From contig NZ_CP059059.1 in assembly GCF_014217855.1 (NCBI RefSeq), positions 1,426,001 to 1,490,000 of the forward strand: a DNA stretch of 64,000 bases, in the 5' to 3' direction. Positions 1-10,700 of the stretch are shown in pieces (position 1 is the stretch's first letter; every line of letters starts with the position of its first letter). The translations under genes and the position numbers were made by a program. The notes under the pieces were generated by a model, which did no database searches, was not told where the DNA came from, and saw only the letters and a list, made by a program, of their open reading frames with translations. This DNA comes from Synechococcus sp. HK01-R. GTDB lineage: Bacteria; Cyanobacteriota; Cyanobacteriia; PCC-6307; Cyanobiaceae.

Positions 1-474
1 CTCGCCGCGATCAAATAGCTCCCGGGCGATCAGCAACGCCTCCACGGTCTTGCCAAGCCCCACCTCATCGGCGATCAGCACCCGGGTGACGGCTTGCTTG
101 AGGGCCATCAACAACGGCACCAGCTGGTAGGGCCGTGGCTCCAGCGCCACATTGCCGAGGCTGCGGAACGGCCCTGCGCCAGCGCGGAGTTTGAGCAGCA
201 GGGCATCCCGCAGCAGCAACGCCGAACTTTGTGAGCCACTTTGGGCTGGATCCGGCGGATCAAAGCTGGCTGGCTTCACCGCTGCGCCTTCTAGCGGCCA
301 ATACAAGGTGGCGATCGTCTGATCTCCACCTCCCAGGGGCCGAAGTTTGAGCACCTGCTCCTGCTTCTCAGTGCTGCTCTGGGGCAAGGCGATCCACTCA
401 CGCCCGCGCACCTTCACGATCGAACCGGGGCTGGGGATGTCGATGGGAGCCGCAGGGGTTGGTGTCAGCGTCAT
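1..474 (-). CDS. SNF2-family ATPase, N-terminal part (runs off the window)
   Basis: The first 158 codons are present and the rest lies left of the window. The end of the visible part carries a SNF2-type Walker A motif (ADEVGLGKT) just after the EPRPYQL stretch that usually precedes it in SF2 helicases. The N-terminal region (KVRGREW, then [17 protein letters not shown]) resembles the SNF2 proteins of DISARM-like defence loci (DrmD) as I remember them; that is an inference. The start codon overlaps the stop of the DUF262 gene (ATGA), so the two are translationally coupled and this is the fourth gene of the operon. Confidence 0.85.
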   Translation of the reverse strand, partial: MTLTPTPAAPIDIPSPGSIVKVRGREWIALPQSSTEKQEQVLKLRPLGGGDQTIATLYWPLEGAAVKPASFDPPDPAQSGSQSSALLLRDALLLKLRAGAGPFRSLGNVALEPRPYQLVPLLMALKQAVTRVLIADEVGLGKTVEALLIARELFDRGE

Positions 475-2432
475 GCGTCGATCTCCTCGAGGGCAGCGGT
501 GGTTTCGTCGTCTTCATCCAATTGAGGAAGACCTTCCTCACCCGCAGATTGCGTTCCCTCAACGGCAATCGTCTTACCGATCACGCGGCTGATTAGCTCG
601 AGCAGATCACGCCTTCGTTGCTCATAGAAAGCCTCAAAGGCGTCACGCCTGAGATGTTCGGGGTGAATGCTGTGCGAGTGCAACAGCGCATCCATCTCCG
701 TTCTGCCATTTCCGACTTCATCTCCTTCCTTGCCTTGGTGCTTGAGATAAGCCTTCTCCAGCTTTGGCAGGTAAATCGATGGCGCTGCCCCACCAATGAC
801 TCGGTTGGTTCGCGCCGTCAGAGGAGTCTTGTTGAGAATTGAATTCGCCTGATCTGTGTCAATGCCCTGGGCTTCACACCACACAGCGGGGAAAACGTGG
901 TGGATATCAATCGCGTCTTCGTAGAAGATGGAGTCGTCGATCGGCCTGCCTGTGCGGAAATCTTTGGCCTGTTCGCGCAAAAGCAGTGTGTAAAGCCCTT
1001 TGTAAGCCGCACTGTTACGGGTGCGCATCGTGTCGAGCCGGCTGGGCCTGAAGTCAGCGTCGTAGACGGTGCTCGGGACGCCCTTCCCTTCAATCCAATG
1101 GATCACTTCAGGGAGATCCTTTCCGAAGCGCGTTTCAATTGCGCCCCCGTAAAGCTCTCCGAGAACACCGCACCAGTACCACTGCTCTACTTTTTGCGTG
1201 GTTGCAGCAGCGTTGTAGTCGTCCCCCAGGCTGCTCAAGATGGCAGCAAGGGGCACCAGCTGAGTGACATATGGAAGATCTTTGCTGCGGTAATAGCCCT
1301 GTTGAATCAGGAAACGGCCTGCTCGAAAAAAGCCCAGCTCTGCTTGATCGGCCCATTGTTGGTATTCACTGAGTGGCAGATCGAGGATGGTGGCGCGCTT
1401 GCAGCTGATGCCTGTACACTTCTCAATTGGCAGTTGAGAGTTCTGCTGATCCAGTTCTCGGCGCTGACGGGTTGAGAGCAGGGCGACGCATTGCAGAAAG
1501 TCGGTCTCACGAACAGCCTTGAGGATCTTTCCGAGCCGCTGAACACCATCCGTTTTGCCATGTTCACGACCCGCTAAGAAACGCTGATAGCGGCCTTCGA
1601 TGGCCTCGTCTCCATCACGTGCTTTGCGGCCATACCAATCAGCCCTGAGATCAAATCCATCAGCGGCATAGCTGGCCGTCACCAGTTCAAACGCATTCAG
1701 CTTCACCCCGCCGGTATTGACCTTCTCAAACACCTGGCAGACCGCTTCGCGTCGACTGCTTTTTGCCAAGGTGATGACCGGAAGTTGGTATTCACAGAAG
1801 GGAGCAATCACCTTGTCTTGAAACGCGGTGTACACCTCAAAAGCCTCAGAGAACTGCTCGGTTTCCTTCCAATGTTTGACATAACCCGTTTGCCAGCTCG
1901 ACGCTTCGTAAATCCTGCCAAGCGGGAAAAGCTGGAGCTCGTATTCAAGTTCTGATGTGGAGAGATCGAGCCCCTTACGCCCAGCAACATCAGGACGTAT
2001 CCGGTCAGCTGGAACATCGATGACGGCTTCCTCCAGCAAATCGGGGTTATTAAGCAGCCTGTTCATATCCAGGTAGTACCAGCGTTCAACCTTCTGCTTG
2101 CGTTCGTTCTCCGTCTTTGCAGCAGAACCCATCAAAGTGGCCTGAAACATGGAGGTCAGGCGTTGCTGGCCATCAAGAATCAGGAGCTCAGGATCGGGCG
2201 TCTGTCCTTGAAAATGCAGCCCCTCTACAGGCCTGGTTTGAAAACGAACCTCACCACCCGCTTCCAGTAACATCACAGCACCGATGGGATATTGCCGAAT
2301 CACAGAGGCAATCAACTCCTTGATCTGCTCGTTTTTCCAAACCCAGCCCCGCTGAAATTCAGGTAACTGAATGGTTCCTTTTCTCAGTTCCTGGAGAAGT
2401 TCGCGAAGGGAACGCTTTGTGCTGTCAAACAT
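471..2432 (-). CDS. DUF262 / HNH (DUF1524-like) protein, GmrSD-type
   Basis: This 653-residue protein has a DUF262 domain at the N-terminus with the signature [10 protein letters not shown] near residue 88, a ParB/sulfiredoxin-like fold in which DGQQR is the nucleotide-binding motif. An HNH-like motif, IDIHHVFP, sits near residue 512, in a C-terminal domain like DUF1524. The same pairing is found in GmrS-GmrD type modification-dependent endonucleases, so nucleotide-dependent DNA cleavage is plausible but inferred. Its start overlaps the stop of the upstream helicase (TGATG) and its stop overlaps the SNF2 start, so it is an internal member of a tight operon. Confidence 0.85.
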   Translation of the reverse strand: MFDSTKRSLRELLQELRKGTIQLPEFQRGWVWKNEQIKELIASVIRQYPIGAVMLLEAGGEVRFQTRPVEGLHFQGQTPDPELLILDGQQRLTSMFQATLMGSAAKTENERKQKVERWYYLDMNRLLNNPDLLEEAVIDVPADRIRPDVAGRKGLDLSTSELEYELQLFPLGRIYEASSWQTGYVKHWKETEQFSEAFEVYTAFQDKVIAPFCEYQLPVITLAKSSRREAVCQVFEKVNTGGVKLNAFELVTASYAADGFDLRADWYGRKARDGDEAIEGRYQRFLAGREHGKTDGVQRLGKILKAVRETDFLQCVALLSTRQRRELDQQNSQLPIEKCTGISCKRATILDLPLSEYQQWADQAELGFFRAGRFLIQQGYYRSKDLPYVTQLVPLAAILSSLGDDYNAAATTQKVEQWYWCGVLGELYGGAIETRFGKDLPEVIHWIEGKGVPSTVYDADFRPSRLDTMRTRNSAAYKGLYTLLLREQAKDFRTGRPIDDSIFYEDAIDIHHVFPAVWCEAQGIDTDQANSILNKTPLTARTNRVIGGAAPSIYLPKLEKAYLKHQGKEGDEVGNGRTEMDALLHSHSIHPEHLRRDAFEAFYEQRRRDLLELISRVIGKTIAVEGTQSAGEEGLPQLDEDDETTAALEEIDA

Positions 2433-5400
2433 CAGCTTTTCCCCTCACCAAACAACCAGCTGTATTCGCTCAAAACTTCCGGCCAACTGCTGGTGTCCTG
2501 GGTAAACACCACAACCGAGATCCCTGCATCGATCAGGGCCTGGCGCTTCTGTTGGTCCAGCCGTTGCTGCAGTGGTTTGTCGTGATGGGGGCCATCGATG
2601 AACACCACAACACAGGCCTCCTTGTAGGTGAAGTCCGGGGTGACGTAGTGACCCGGCACCTCCTGTTGAGCGTTGTCAGGAAGCGTGTGGCCATGCCGGT
2701 AAAGGGTGTCGAGCCAGAGCCTTTCCAGACCACTGCCGGCTAGCTCCTTGAGCCGCTCCAGCAACGCGCTGCGGCTATCCACTCCGCCCTGGCCCACCAG
2801 TTCACAGCGCGCCAGATCAAGCAGAACTTGTTTGAGCTCGGTGAGCTGGCGATCAATGAGGTCGTGATCGCGTTGGTTGTGATAGCCGAGCAGGCAGCGG
2901 TAGCAGCCCGCCTCACACTCGGGATCTGAGTTGATCAATTGGGATTCGAGGGCGGGCACCTCGCCGACCCAACTCCAGTGGCAGATCTCGAGGGCGGTTT
3001 TGCCCACGGCCTGCAAAGCGCTGGCGCTTTCCACCAGTCGGCTCAGAACGCCGGCACCACCTTCTGCCGATTCATAGAGCAGTAGCGCCGTTGCTGATTC
3101 TTCGTTGGGCATCAGCTCAGCTGCCACCTCACTGCCATCAAGCTGAAACGCCACTTCGATGCCCCGTTTGATCGCGCTCTTCACGCTCACCAGCTGTTGC
3201 GGCTCCCATTCCCCGAGGAAGCGAACCAACAATGCGTTTTTGCGGTCCTGCACGTAGGGCGTGATCTTCACGAAGCCCACTTCTGGGCCGTCGTCGTCGG
3301 CCGCATCGCCACGCATGTCTTTTTCGCCGCCCCACTGACCGTTGATCGGGTGGATCGGGAAGCCCATGTCGTTTTTGTTCTCCCGCCGCCGCCAGCCGAG
3401 GTTCACCCGGCTGATTTGCGTGGCCGGTGCGTAGCTGAGTTCCAGCAACGGTTGTCCCTCGCAACTCACCTGGGCCTTTGCCACTTTCACCACACCGTTG
3501 TCCTTGGGGAATTCGTAGGTGGTGATCAGCTCGTAGCCAAGGCGTTGGCGCTCTTCGTCGTCGGAAGTAATCCGATCAGCTCTCCTCGTGGTGACCTGCT
3601 CGATTTGATACAGCTTCGGGATCCGAACGGCTTGGCCCTCGGGATGCAGCTTGAGCGGTGTGCCGCAGTGGCAACACAGTTCTGATTCAGCGGCATCACC
3701 GAGATGGGCATGGCCGCAGGCCCCACACACCAGGGCGTCCTGCGTGGCGAGGGTTGCTGATCCGGCTGCAGCAGCGTTGTCCTGCAACCCCAGCAGCGCA
3801 CCTTTCACCTTGTAGGTGTTCCCCTCGTGATAGATCAGCGAGTGGGGACCGAATTCACTGATGCCGACAAACCGCGGGCGAGTGATGTAGGTGCCGCCGC
3901 CCACTTGTTCTCGTGTGCCAGGGATATACGCCATCAGCGGTAGACGCGGGAAGTTGTAGCCCGGCATGAAGCCTTGGCTTGCCAGGTATCGGTAGGTGCT
4001 GAAGTCGTTGTTGCTGTTGCCGCTGCCTGGCTTATCCGCCAGCAGCAACTGTTGTTGCATCCGTGCTGCTTTGAGACGGGTGTCGGCGGCCAGGCGCTCG
4101 CGCTCGCTGATGGCGTGGTTGCCCAGATCTTTGAGTGCCAGGTTGATCTGACCATCCACTGCCTCAAGTAGCTCACGCCAGCGGCTGAGCGCGGCTTCGA
4201 AATCCAGCGCGGCGCCATGGGTAATCGCTTCCAGCCAGCTGCCTGTAAGCCATGGCGGTGGCGTGCTTCCGAGCCATTGCTTCTCGATCAGGTCGTCAAC
4301 GATGGCCTGGCAATCAGCCTGGGCTGAGCGGTAGGCCTCATCCCTGGAGAGGGCCTCCATCAGCTCGGCTTGAACTGGCCGCCCTGGGGCACTGATGTTC
4401 ACCAGCTCCTTCACCTTCCCGGGCAGGCGCTGCCGAGTGGCTGCCAGCCAAAGCGCCCGGAAGTGGGCCTTGAGCAACTCTTCATTGGCCAATTCCAGCG
4501 TTGGAGCGCTTACAGCACCCGCCACCATCCGCACGGGATCCGCAAAAAAGTACTGGTCGTGGGGCGATGTGGCACCGCAGTAGCTGAGCACCAGAGCTGG
4601 TTGCCCGCTGCGGCCGGCGCGGCCGCTGCGCTGCGCGTAGTTCGCCGGCGTGGGCGGCACATTGCGCATGTAAACAGTGTTGAGCGATGAAATATCAACG
4701 CCCAATTCCATCGTGGGTGAGCAGTACATCAGCCGAAGGGCAGCACTGCGGAAGTCATCTTCCCGTCGTTCGCGCTCACTCGCATCCACTTGGGCTGTGT
4801 GCTCCCGTGCGGACAGCGTCTGCAGGAATGGTCGGCCTTCCGTTGCGATCAGATGGGCGAGGTCGGCGTAGAGACTTCGGAAGTAGGGGTTGACCGGCCC
4901 ACGTCGCCCACTGTTCTGCCGCACTTGTTCCAAACACGCGGCGTAGCGGTCCTGAGGTGGTGCTTCCGGGTCCACCAGAGTCCAACGCAGAGCAGTGCTG
5001 TTGAGGCGCCAACCTTGCATCACCTCACGAGCCTTGCTGCCAAGCCGCACGTCCACGGTCTTCACAAGGCCCCATGCCGAAAGCATCTCGAGGATGTGAC
5101 CCATCACCTCTTGGTAGAGGTCGTCCTTCCATTTCAGGGTTCGGTAGAGGTCTTCTGCCGAGAGCCAGCGTTCGCGTGCCTTCAGCCAGCGACCGAATTC
5201 ACCACGGAGCGATAAGCCTTCAACACCCCGGTTTCTGAGCTCCTGGGGGACTGGGCTTGTCACCACACTGCGGGCCAGCTCTGGCTTCTCCTCGCGGCCG
5301 ATGCTCCAGACCTCCTCAAGATCGGTTGCTGACTTCTTGCGCCGTTCAAATTCCTCTTGAATCAGTGCATCACAGTCGATCGCAAGTCGTTCCCTGAGCT

Positions 5401-7753
5401 CTTCCAGGAGGCGATGGCAGATCAGGAACCGTTCTTCACTGCTCGCTTGAGCCAGCAAAGGATGGCGCTGCCCCCAGTCCTCCTGGTCTTCGGCGCAATT
5501 CACCAGCTCCGCATAATCCACTTCAAGCAACCGCAGTTGCTCGAGGTTGGGATTGGTGAGCCGCCAGCCTTTGCGCAGGTCCACCATCAGCCGGTACTCC
5601 AACACTCCCCGCAGAGCACGGCGATTGCTTTGCTCGATGTTGGGTTTGACGTTGGGAATGGCGATGAAGTCTTCCGCATCGAGCCGTAGGGCTTTTTCCA
5701 CGGCCTGCGCCAGGGTTTCAAGGCTCAGTTCCTTCTCGGATTGCGCGCTCAATGCGGCAATGAGGCCTGCCCGTAGCTGCAGAACCCGCACAAAATCGTT
5801 GAAGTGGCCGGCCTGCAGTGATGCGTCCTGCCGGTTGTCACTGAAGGCCAGCAGTTTGCGGGCCTGATCAGGGATCTCCTTCGCTGGGAACGCCAGCAGT
5901 TGCCTCAGCACCGCCAGGCTCAAGGTGGTCGTGGCGGAGCTGCGGCCTTCTGAGTTGAGCCCACAAAGCTTGCGAAATTCGCTGCTGCGCACCCCGTGCT
6001 CCACACCACAGCTTGGGCAGAAGCGGAAACTCCCTTTCAGAAACCAGCCGGAAAGACCATCACTGCTCGCACCTCCATCGGAGCGAAAACGACAAGGCAC
6101 CGGGGCAAACTCCCGATACGTGCGCTTCAGGACAAGCTCGTCATTCTTGTCAGGCTCAAGCCAACCATCGGGAAAGTTGGCTTTGTCCAAGTCATCGATG
6201 GTGTATTCACCGTTGGCATCGGGCATGAAGTAGCCATTCACCACATCCCGTTCGCGAAGACTTGATTCGTCTTTGAAATCGCGTGGATCGATCTTGACCG
6301 GAACCTTGTTATTGAGATGGGCCCAGACTGGGTGAAACTCTTGCCCGCAGTTCCGGCAGAACACAACAGGGTAGAGCAGTGCCTGGCGCCCGGCATTGGG
6401 TTGGTACTTCTGTGCCTTCAGCGTGAGATAGCGTTCCTGAGGGGCTTGGAGAGATGCCTGTACTTCACCACCTGCGGAGACAAATTGATGCAGGCGAAAG
6501 GCAAAAAAGCGCCGATTCGGACCAACTTCCACCTGATAGGCAGCCAGAAGGAAATCCCTCAACGTTGCCAGGATCTGTTCCTCATTTAGCCCTGTTTGCT
6601 CGGCCAATGTGCTGGTGGCCTGCTGCAGGGTGTGCGGCTTACAGCGCACCCATTTGCCATCAGGCAACCCGTCTTCTTTCTCGAGGCCGAGCTTCAACTC
6701 AACCCAGCGGGCGAGAGGGTGCTGGCGTAAATCTTCAGCTGTCCAGGTTTCGGTTACTTGAGTCGAATAATCAACTCTTAGGGCCTGGGTTAACTCTTCC
6801 TGGTTGGGAAGATCACCTTCAGTGCAGCGCTGCAGCGTCTCCGTGACGATGTGTTCGCTGGGGATTTCGGTGCCAAACAGCTTGCTGGCAACATGCGCCA
6901 CGGTGGCATTGCGTTCCTTGGCCGTGCCTTCTGAGGCCATGGTGGCCGAGGTGCCAATGCAGAGCAGATTGGCATTCAGTCGTTGTCTGACTCGGCGTAC
7001 CAAGAGTGCGACGTCCGCACCCTGCCTCCCTCGATAGGTATGCAACTCGTCAAGCACCAGGAACTCCAGTCCCTTGGCGTCGCCGATGACTTTCTGATCG
7101 AGTGGATCCTGCCGGGTCAGGATGTACTCGAGCATCACATAGTTGGTGAGCAGGATGTCGGGGGGATCATTCTTGATCTTCTCCCGCTCTTCATCGCTTT
7201 CCTGACCTGTATATCGCGCAAAAGTGACTTTCGGGCCTTCCGGATAGCCAAGGCCGAGATATTTCTGTAATTCCTCTTGCTGGCTATTGCACAGCGCATT
7301 CATCGGATAAATCACAATCGCCCGAATGCGTTTCTGCTGATCCCCTCGCGCTCGCGCTTCCAGAACCCGATTCACGATCGGAATGATGTAACCCAGCGAC
7401 TTACCGGAGCCCGTGCCCGAAGTCACCACAAAGCTGCCGCCACGGCTGGCAATTTCAATGGCATCGCGTTGATGGCGGTGCAGTTGTAGCTCTTGCCCGG
7501 GGCCGTTGTCCTTACCCCAGCGGAAGATCCGGCTGCATTCCGGATGCAAAAGCCCTGCGTCCACTAGCTCGCTGATGGCGCCGCCGCTCACAAAGCTTGG
7601 ATTCAGCTGGATGAGTGGTGAAGGCCAATACTCGCCCTTGCCATAGGTCCCATCCACAAACGACTGGAGATCGGGCGCTTTGATCTGGGTGAAGCTGCGC
7701 GAGAACTGGCCGTAGTCCTCAATAACCCGGTCTCGGAAGGAAAAGACGTCCAT
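2432..7753 (-). CDS. Giant DEAD/DEAH helicase with DUF1998 and C-terminal nuclease-like domain
   Basis: The protein has 1773 residues. In order: Walker A TSGTGSGKS near residue 113, DEAH-type motif VLDELHTYRG near 233, helicase C-terminal motifs (ELGVDISSLN, then RSGRAGRSGQ) near 1038, several Cys pairs (CRNC, CPSC, CGAC...CCHC), a DUF1998 domain with CEAGCYRC near 1616, and a C-terminal stretch with PDF...VVFIDGPHH that looks like a Vsr/DUF559-type PD-(D/E)XK fold. Helicases of this build occur in Druantia (DruE) and, split in two, in DISARM (DrmA/DrmB). It is coupled at both ends to its neighbours by TGATG overlaps. Exact defence-system membership is not settled by sequence alone. Confidence 0.85.
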   Translation of the reverse strand: MDVFSFRDRVIEDYGQFSRSFTQIKAPDLQSFVDGTYGKGEYWPSPLIQLNPSFVSGGAISELVDAGLLHPECSRIFRWGKDNGPGQELQLHRHQRDAIEIASRGGSFVVTSGTGSGKSLGYIIPIVNRVLEARARGDQQKRIRAIVIYPMNALCNSQQEELQKYLGLGYPEGPKVTFARYTGQESDEEREKIKNDPPDILLTNYVMLEYILTRQDPLDQKVIGDAKGLEFLVLDELHTYRGRQGADVALLVRRVRQRLNANLLCIGTSATMASEGTAKERNATVAHVASKLFGTEIPSEHIVTETLQRCTEGDLPNQEELTQALRVDYSTQVTETWTAEDLRQHPLARWVELKLGLEKEDGLPDGKWVRCKPHTLQQATSTLAEQTGLNEEQILATLRDFLLAAYQVEVGPNRRFFAFRLHQFVSAGGEVQASLQAPQERYLTLKAQKYQPNAGRQALLYPVVFCRNCGQEFHPVWAHLNNKVPVKIDPRDFKDESSLRERDVVNGYFMPDANGEYTIDDLDKANFPDGWLEPDKNDELVLKRTYREFAPVPCRFRSDGGASSDGLSGWFLKGSFRFCPSCGVEHGVRSSEFRKLCGLNSEGRSSATTTLSLAVLRQLLAFPAKEIPDQARKLLAFSDNRQDASLQAGHFNDFVRVLQLRAGLIAALSAQSEKELSLETLAQAVEKALRLDAEDFIAIPNVKPNIEQSNRRALRGVLEYRLMVDLRKGWRLTNPNLEQLRLLEVDYAELVNCAEDQEDWGQRHPLLAQASSEERFLICHRLLEELRERLAIDCDALIQEEFERRKKSATDLEEVWSIGREEKPELARSVVTSPVPQELRNRGVEGLSLRGEFGRWLKARERWLSAEDLYRTLKWKDDLYQEVMGHILEMLSAWGLVKTVDVRLGSKAREVMQGWRLNSTALRWTLVDPEAPPQDRYAACLEQVRQNSGRRGPVNPYFRSLYADLAHLIATEGRPFLQTLSAREHTAQVDASERERREDDFRSAALRLMYCSPTMELGVDISSLNTVYMRNVPPTPANYAQRSGRAGRSGQPALVLSYCGATSPHDQYFFADPVRMVAGAVSAPTLELANEELLKAHFRALWLAATRQRLPGKVKELVNISAPGRPVQAELMEALSRDEAYRSAQADCQAIVDDLIEKQWLGSTPPPWLTGSWLEAITHGAALDFEAALSRWRELLEAVDGQINLALKDLGNHAISERERLAADTRLKAARMQQQLLLADKPGSGNSNNDFSTYRYLASQGFMPGYNFPRLPLMAYIPGTREQVGGGTYITRPRFVGISEFGPHSLIYHEGNTYKVKGALLGLQDNAAAAGSATLATQDALVCGACGHAHLGDAAESELCCHCGTPLKLHPEGQAVRIPKLYQIEQVTTRRADRITSDDEERQRLGYELITTYEFPKDNGVVKVAKAQVSCEGQPLLELSYAPATQISRVNLGWRRRENKNDMGFPIHPINGQWGGEKDMRGDAADDDGPEVGFVKITPYVQDRKNALLVRFLGEWEPQQLVSVKSAIKRGIEVAFQLDGSEVAAELMPNEESATALLLYESAEGGAGVLSRLVESASALQAVGKTALEICHWSWVGEVPALESQLINSDPECEAGCYRCLLGYHNQRDHDLIDRQLTELKQVLLDLARCELVGQGGVDSRSALLERLKELAGSGLERLWLDTLYRHGHTLPDNAQQEVPGHYVTPDFTYKEACVVVFIDGPHHDKPLQQRLDQQKRQALIDAGISVVVFTQDTSSWPEVLSEYSWLFGEGKS

Positions 7754-10700
7754 CAGCCCATCACCTCACACAACCGATTGATCTGCTCGGCTTCCGCCAC
7801 CGTGTTGGCGATGCCGCTAGCCAGACCCGGTGAACCCACCACGATCGAGAGGCATTGGGCGCGGCTGATCGCCACATTCAAGCGATTGGGCTCCAGCAGA
7901 AAGCTCAGCCCGCGAGGTGCTTCATCACCACTGCTCGCCGTGAGCGAGTGAATGGCAACCGGGGCCTCCTGGCCCTGGAACTTGTCCACCGTGCCCACCC
8001 GGGCTTTGCCAGCCAGCCGTTGCTGCAGCCGGTTCACCTGCACGTTGTAGGGCGCCGTCACCAGGATTGTGTCTGGCGTCAGCGTGCCTGCTGCGATGCC
8101 GCCGGCTTTGGCGTGTTGATAGCTGCCCCCCAGCAGGGCATCCACCAGCGATTCGATGCGGTTGATTTCTTCGTCGCTGCAGACGCTGTTGCCGCTGTGC
8201 GCCACCGGATCAAACACCAGGCCTTGACCTTGTAATAGCTGTCCGTCACTGCTTTGGCAGGGTGTGCCCCAGTTGATGCGGTTGGCGCAATTGGCGGGGC
8301 TGGCCTGTAGCCGGCCCTCGTAAAACAGTGCACTCACCATCGCCGTGAGGCTTGGTTCCATCCGCCAGCTGGTGGAGAGAAACACGCCGCGATCGTCTGG
8401 CACCACCGAGGCGCCTTCCATCCAGTACTCCAGGCAGCTCTGGCCTGAATTACCCGGGTGATCGGCCTGGGAGGGCTGGGCCAGTTGCTGTTGATCGCCC
8501 ACCAAAAGAATCGATCTGGCGCAGCGTGCCATCACCAGCAGATTGGCGAGCGACATCTGCCCCGCCTCATCCACCACCAGCCAATCGAACTGATTCGCCA
8601 GCTCCTCTTTGCAGAACATCCAGGTGGTGCCGCCCACCACCGCCATGGCCTCCGTGATTTGGCCGGGCTTCACCACGCTGATGCCTGCGGCGCTCAGCGC
8701 CTCTTCCTTGCTGTTGTTGCACTTCACCACCTCGCCGGCCACCCCTGCAGCGCTGCAGGTGCTCTTGGCTTTTTTGAGCAGGTTGTTGATGGCGGCGTGG
8801 CCGTTGGAGCTGATTGCCACCCGTTGGCCTGCGGCCACCAGCTGGGCGATCACCTGGCCGGTGACGGTGGTTTTGCCCGTGCCCGGTGGCCCCTGCAGCG
8901 CCAGGCTGATGCCGGAATGCTCCTGCAGAAAACCCGCCAGGGCATCGCCAACGGCGTTGGGATCTTCGGCAATGGCTGCATTGAGCTCTTGGAGTGCCGG
9001 CAGGGGGTGCCGTTCCAGCAGTTGCAGGATCGCTGGTGGGATCGGCTGGTGCTCGTGCACCCATGCCATGGCCTGCTCTTCCAGCTGTTCGCGCAGGCTC
9101 TTGCTGATGTCGGCCGGCACCTTGATCACCGAGGTGGCGTGTTTGGGGATGCCCTCGCCTTCGCCGTTGGCAAGGCGTTGATCGCGCTTGCTCCAGGGCA
9201 GCTTCAGGCTCAGCGTTCCCCGTTCGGCATCGAGCGCATCCACATCCAGCTTCAAGCCGGTGGCGGGCAGTTCAACGGTGAGCCGGCCGTCGCCATCGCC
9301 GGCATGCAATTTCAGCGGTTGGCTGGGGTCAAAGCGGAAGTGGTGGATGTCGGCGCCGGTGCGGGCACTGGGGCGTTCGTCCATCCCTACCCATTGGGCG
9401 TCGGCGATCGCTTCGCCGTCATCGATCAGCTCCGCTGGGCTGAGTTCGGCCTTGGAGCGGCGATCGAAATAGGCCCACCAGCCCACCTTGGCTTCGCGGT
9501 GGTGGAACGGCAGCAGCTGAGCCAGCAGCCTGTGAGTACGCCAGCTCATCCCGCGTGGCCCCAGAGCATCCTCATCTGCCAGGTGGTCAGGAATCTCTTC
9601 GAGCAGCTGTTGGCTGAGCAGCTCGAGGGGTTGTGGTTCCCGTGGCTCCTGAGCAGCCTCATCAGGGGGCTGCTGCAGGGGTTGCTCTGGCAGGCCTTGC
9701 TCACGCCTGAGCTTCAGCAGCCAGTCGTGCAGGAACACCGTGCTTTCGCAGTCTTCGCGGTTGTAGTCCTCAATCGCCTGCAGCTTCGGGCTGGCTTTCG
9801 GTGCTTCCCCGGGCATCTCTGGCTCGCCGGAGAGCTGCCAGTGCAGGTAAGCCACCACCGAATCGCCGGCGTTGGTCACCCCCGCCTGGCGCTGCTCCAT
9901 ATAAAGGTGCTCCACCTTCTTGATCGAGTAGCTCGGCTCACCGAGCACAATTGCGCTGGTCACCACCGGCAGCAGGTCAACCAGCAGGCCGCTGCGCAGC
10001 CAGTCGTCGATCTCCGCTTCCCGCGTGGCGTGCTGCTGGGCCAGACGCCGCATCGCCGTTTTCTCGTAGGCCGCGTAGTGGTAGACGTGCAGGCCCGGAT
10101 GGCTCCGGCGCCGCGCTTCCACCCAATCCACCCAGTCTTCGAAAGCGGTTTTTTCTTCGGCCTCACTGTGGGCCCACCAGCCCTTGAAGCGGGGCTTGGC
10201 CTCTGGACTATCGCGGTAGCAAGCGCCAAAAAGGTATTCCAGCTTGGTTCCCGCCACGGAATCCTGGATGCCCTCCATGTCGAACCAGATGTCGCCGGGA
10301 TCCGCTGCCGGCAGTGCATCCAAACCTTTGCCCGCTACCAGCGGCCGCAGCCGATAGGCCGGCCGGCCGTTGGCATCCACAGGGGCGAGTTGCAGTTCAG
10401 CTTGTTGGCGCAGCTCATGCAAGGCCTCGCCAGACAGCCCTTTCACGCTGCTGCCAGCCGGCAACGCCGCCAGCTGCTCGATTGTGTTGATGCCTTCGGC
10501 GCGCAGTTTCTGGCGTTGGCTCTGGCGCATGCCCGCCACCAGCATCAGATCGCGCTGCTGCTCGAGCCGTTCGTCGATGAAGGCCGTCCAGCCGCCGTGA
10601 TCACCCGGGGAATCCTCGGGCGCTTGGCTGGGGTCAAAGCTCTGTTGAAACGTCGCGAAGCGTTGGCGCAGCAGTTGGTACCAGGCCCAGAATTGATCGG